Shown here: piece by piece, positions 4,904 to 6,405 of the stretch | How positions within the stretch are numbered: position 1 is the stretch's first letter | How the letters are laid out: each line of letters begins with the position of its first letter | NCBI GenBank assembly: GCA_021777365.1 | Contig: JAJYDP010000297.1 | Coordinates: forward strand, 1 to 6,405 | Length of the DNA: 6,405 nucleotides | Source: Chloroflexota bacterium | GTDB taxonomy: Bacteria; Chloroflexota; Limnocylindria; Limnocylindrales; CSP1-4 | Direction of reading: 5' to 3' | Program-made: the position numbers and the translations under genes | The notes under the pieces: model-generated | What the model was told of the DNA's origin: nothing | Seen by the model: only the letters and a program-made list of their open reading frames with translations | The model's database searches: none

Positions 4904-6277
4904 GTGAGCGAGCCGCAGCGTGCGGGCCGGCGCGGCGCCCGGCCCGGGGGGCCGTCGCTGCGGGGGGGTCACCTCCGCTACTGGCTCATGCCGGGGATCG
5001 GGGTCAAGCGCTGGCTGGCGCTCGTGCTGGTCGGCGAGCTGGCGCTGGCGCTGGCCGGCGCCTTCCTCCTCAAGCAGGTCTACCGCGAGATCATCGTCAC
5101 CGGGCCGCTGCAGGGCGTGGTCTACGTCCTCACCCTGCAGTTCCTCCCGTACGGCGCGCGCGCCATCCCGTTCCTGGTCGCCGGGATCCTGGCGTTCCTG
5201 GTGGGCGTCGTCCAGTTGATGCGGACGCTGCTGCTGCCGTTCGGGGTGCCCTCCGGGCCGCTGGTGGAGGTGATCTACCAGAAGCGGTACCTGGCGCGCG
5301 GCCCGCGGGTGGTCGCCATCGGCGGCGGCACCGGCCTCTCCACCCTGCTGCGCGGGCTCAAGGAGCACACCAGCAACATCACCGCGGTGGTCACCGTAGC
5401 GGACGACGGGGGATCCTCCGGCAAGCTTCGGACCGAGCTCGGGATCGCGCCGATGGGCGACATCCGGAACTGCATCGCCGCCCTGGCTGACACCGAGCCG
5501 CTGATGACCCGGCTGCTGCAGTACCGGTTCCCGGAGGACACGGACGCGACGCAGGGGCTGGGCGGCCACGCGTTCGGCAACCTGCTCATCGCGGCCATGA
5601 GCGCGATCGAGGACGACTTCGAGGAGGGCGTGCGGCAGTCGAACCGGGTCCTGGCGGTGCGCGGGCAGGTGGTTCCGGCGGCCCCCGTCCCGCTGACGCT
5701 CCACGCGCGCACGCATGACGGCCGGGAGGTGGACGGCCAGTCGGTCATCGCGCGGTTGCCGGGCATCGAGCGGGTCTGGGTGACGCCGGCCGACGTACGC
5801 GCGACGACCGAGGTGCTCGACGCGATCGCGGAGGCCGACTTCATCGTGCTCGGCCCCGGGAGCCTCTACACGAGCCTGCTGCCGAGCCTCCTCATCCCCG
5901 AGGTCCGCGACGCGGTGGCGGCCTCACGGGCGGTGCGCTGCTACGTGGCCAACGTGGCGACGCAGGTGGGCGAGACGGAGGGATACGGGCTGGCGGCCCA
6001 CCTCACCGCCATCACGCGGCATGCCGGTCCCGGCCTGGTGGACGTGGTGCTGGCGAACGACAACTTCGGCGCGAAGCGGCCGGAGGGAAACCGCAGCGAG
6101 CCGGTCGCGCTCGACTGGACGCCCGTGCGCGAGGGCCCGGAACTGGTCGTCCGGAACGTGGTCGACGCGGACAACGCCCACCGCCATGACTCGGCGCTGC
6201 TGGCGGCCGCCCTGATGGCCATGTTCCAGGAGCGCAGCCGGTCGCGTCCCGTGCTGCGGGTCGCCAGCTCCGCATGA
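4904..6277 (+). CDS. yvcK: YvcK/CofD-like UDP-GlcNAc-binding protein with N-terminal membrane module
   Basis: YvcK (gluconeogenesis factor) binds UDP-sugars such as UDP-GlcNAc and is needed for normal cell-wall synthesis and growth on gluconeogenic carbon in Bacillus; it is not a proven enzyme. This copy has 457 residues against roughly 315-330 for the soluble form. Residues 1-35 are Arg/Gly-rich and end in WLMPGIGVKRW; hydrophobic helices lie at about 37-57 and 88-110, so both ends should be cytoplasmic by the positive-inside rule. The CofD-like domain starts near 135: GGGTGLSTLLRGLK (140-153), ADDGGSSGKLR (166-176), MGDIRNC (184-190), GGHAFGNLL (220-228), GPGSLYTSLLPSLL (317-330) and NVATQVGETEGY (350-361). 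The MGDIRNC and GETEGY motifs separate it from true CofD of F420 synthesis. I recall similar membrane-fused forms in some Clostridia and relatives, so this is a known variant and not a chance fusion. It sits 7 bases after rapZ, the usual partner. Confidence 0.92.
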   Translation: MSEPQRAGRRGARPGGPSLRGGHLRYWLMPGIGVKRWLALVLVGELALALAGAFLLKQVYREIIVTGPLQGVVYVLTLQFLPYGARAIPFLVAGILAFLVGVVQLMRTLLLPFGVPSGPLVEVIYQKRYLARGPRVVAIGGGTGLSTLLRGLKEHTSNITAVVTVADDGGSSGKLRTELGIAPMGDIRNCIAALADTEPLMTRLLQYRFPEDTDATQGLGGHAFGNLLIAAMSAIEDDFEEGVRQSNRVLAVRGQVVPAAPVPLTLHARTHDGREVDGQSVIARLPGIERVWVTPADVRATTEVLDAIAEADFIVLGPGSLYTSLLPSLLIPEVRDAVAASRAVRCYVANVATQVGETEGYGLAAHLTAITRHAGPGLVDVVLANDNFGAKRPEGNRSEPVALDWTPVREGPELVVRNVVDADNAHRHDSALLAAALMAMFQERSRSRPVLRVASSA

Positions 6278-6405
6278 CGGACGGCGGGTCGATCGCGGCG
6301 GGCCGACGGCGCGGCGTCCCGCGGCGGCCCCCGCGGGACCTGCCGGCGCGAGCGCCGTCCCCACGGCCGCGACCCCGCGCGGCAAACCCCGACCGCGAGC
6401 TGGTC
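6274..6405 (+). CDS. Start of an unidentified gene, position suggests whiA (3' end outside window)
   Basis: An ATG overlaps the yvcK stop as ATGA and opens a frame of 44 codons that is uninterrupted to the window end. The visible residues are rich in Arg, Pro, Ala and Gly and look disordered, ending in NPDRELV. In many Gram-positive-type bacteria whiA, a DNA-binding regulator with a LAGLIDADG-like fold, follows rapZ and yvcK, and WhiA usually begins close to a helix of the ELVxxLRxEL kind, which the last residues could be entering. That is position-based inference; no WhiA domain is visible, and a long basic leader would be unusual. A later start outside the window is possible, making this stretch a spacer. 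A strong inverted repeat lies inside it. Confidence 0.3.
   Translation, partial: MTDGGSIAAGRRRGVPRRPPRDLPARAPSPRPRPRAANPDRELV
6316..6339 (+). other. Perfect 9-bp inverted repeat downstream of yvcK
   Basis: GTCCCGCGG (6316-6324) and CCGCGGGAC (6331-6339) are exact reverse complements around a 6-base loop. A second small hairpin, CGGCG (6344-6348) with CGCCG (6353-6357) around a 4-base loop, follows at once. No T run follows, so it is not a standard intrinsic terminator. At this GC content such a repeat can occur by chance. Confidence 0.35.

Noticed and set aside
4904..6277. CofD (2-phospho-L-lactate transferase) of coenzyme F420 synthesis
   Set aside because: The MGDIRNC and GETEGY motifs, adjacency to rapZ and the membrane module fit YvcK; no other F420 gene is in the window.
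6316..6357. Rho-independent terminator after yvcK
   Set aside because: The hairpins are strong but no T run follows, and an open frame overlapping the yvcK stop runs through them.

Overview
This is a high-GC bacterial window (roughly 70% GC by eye, with a strong G/C preference at third codon positions). It is almost entirely coding, and every supported gene reads on the + strand. In order it holds: the 3' end of recJ, a membrane-anchored beta-propeller protein of unknown role, pyrF (type 2), tatA, tatC, rapZ, a yvcK with an N-terminal membrane module, and the start of one more reading frame that runs off the window. Gene order and features suggest a high-GC Gram-positive-like or monoderm lineage. 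I lean towards Chloroflexota: the rapZ-yvcK pair is kept, OMP decarboxylase is of the DAKRGD type, Tat is TatA plus TatC with no TatB seen, and YvcK carries transmembrane helices, which I do not associate with typical Actinomycetota YvcK. This placement is an inference and not firm.

Positions 1-1916 contain the RecJ C-terminal half (DHHA1 and OB domains), which overlaps by 4 bases (GTGA) a 429-residue protein with one N-terminal membrane helix and five recognisable WSPDG-type propeller blades. pyrF follows 20 bases later from a good Shine-Dalgarno sequence. The 3' end of pyrF contains an extended -10 promoter-like sequence placed to transcribe tatA and what follows.

Positions 2849-6277 look like one transcription unit: tatA, tatC, rapZ and yvcK. 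tatC and rapZ overlap by GTGA, yvcK starts 7 bases after rapZ, and the next frame overlaps yvcK by ATGA. TatA and TatC form the twin-arginine export system for folded proteins. RapZ and YvcK are nucleotide-binding regulators linked to amino-sugar and cell-wall precursor control. The partial last frame is in the position where whiA normally follows rapZ-yvcK, but the visible 44 codons are a low-complexity Arg/Pro-rich stretch and cannot confirm this.

The content is mostly housekeeping; no CRISPR array, mobile element, RNA gene or defence system is visible. The points most worth a second look are RNA-level and architectural: a perfect hairpin whose GUGA tetraloop is exactly the tatC-stop/rapZ-start overlap, the internal tatA promoter, a possible stem-loop between tatA and tatC, the membrane-tethered YvcK, and the uncharacterised propeller protein.
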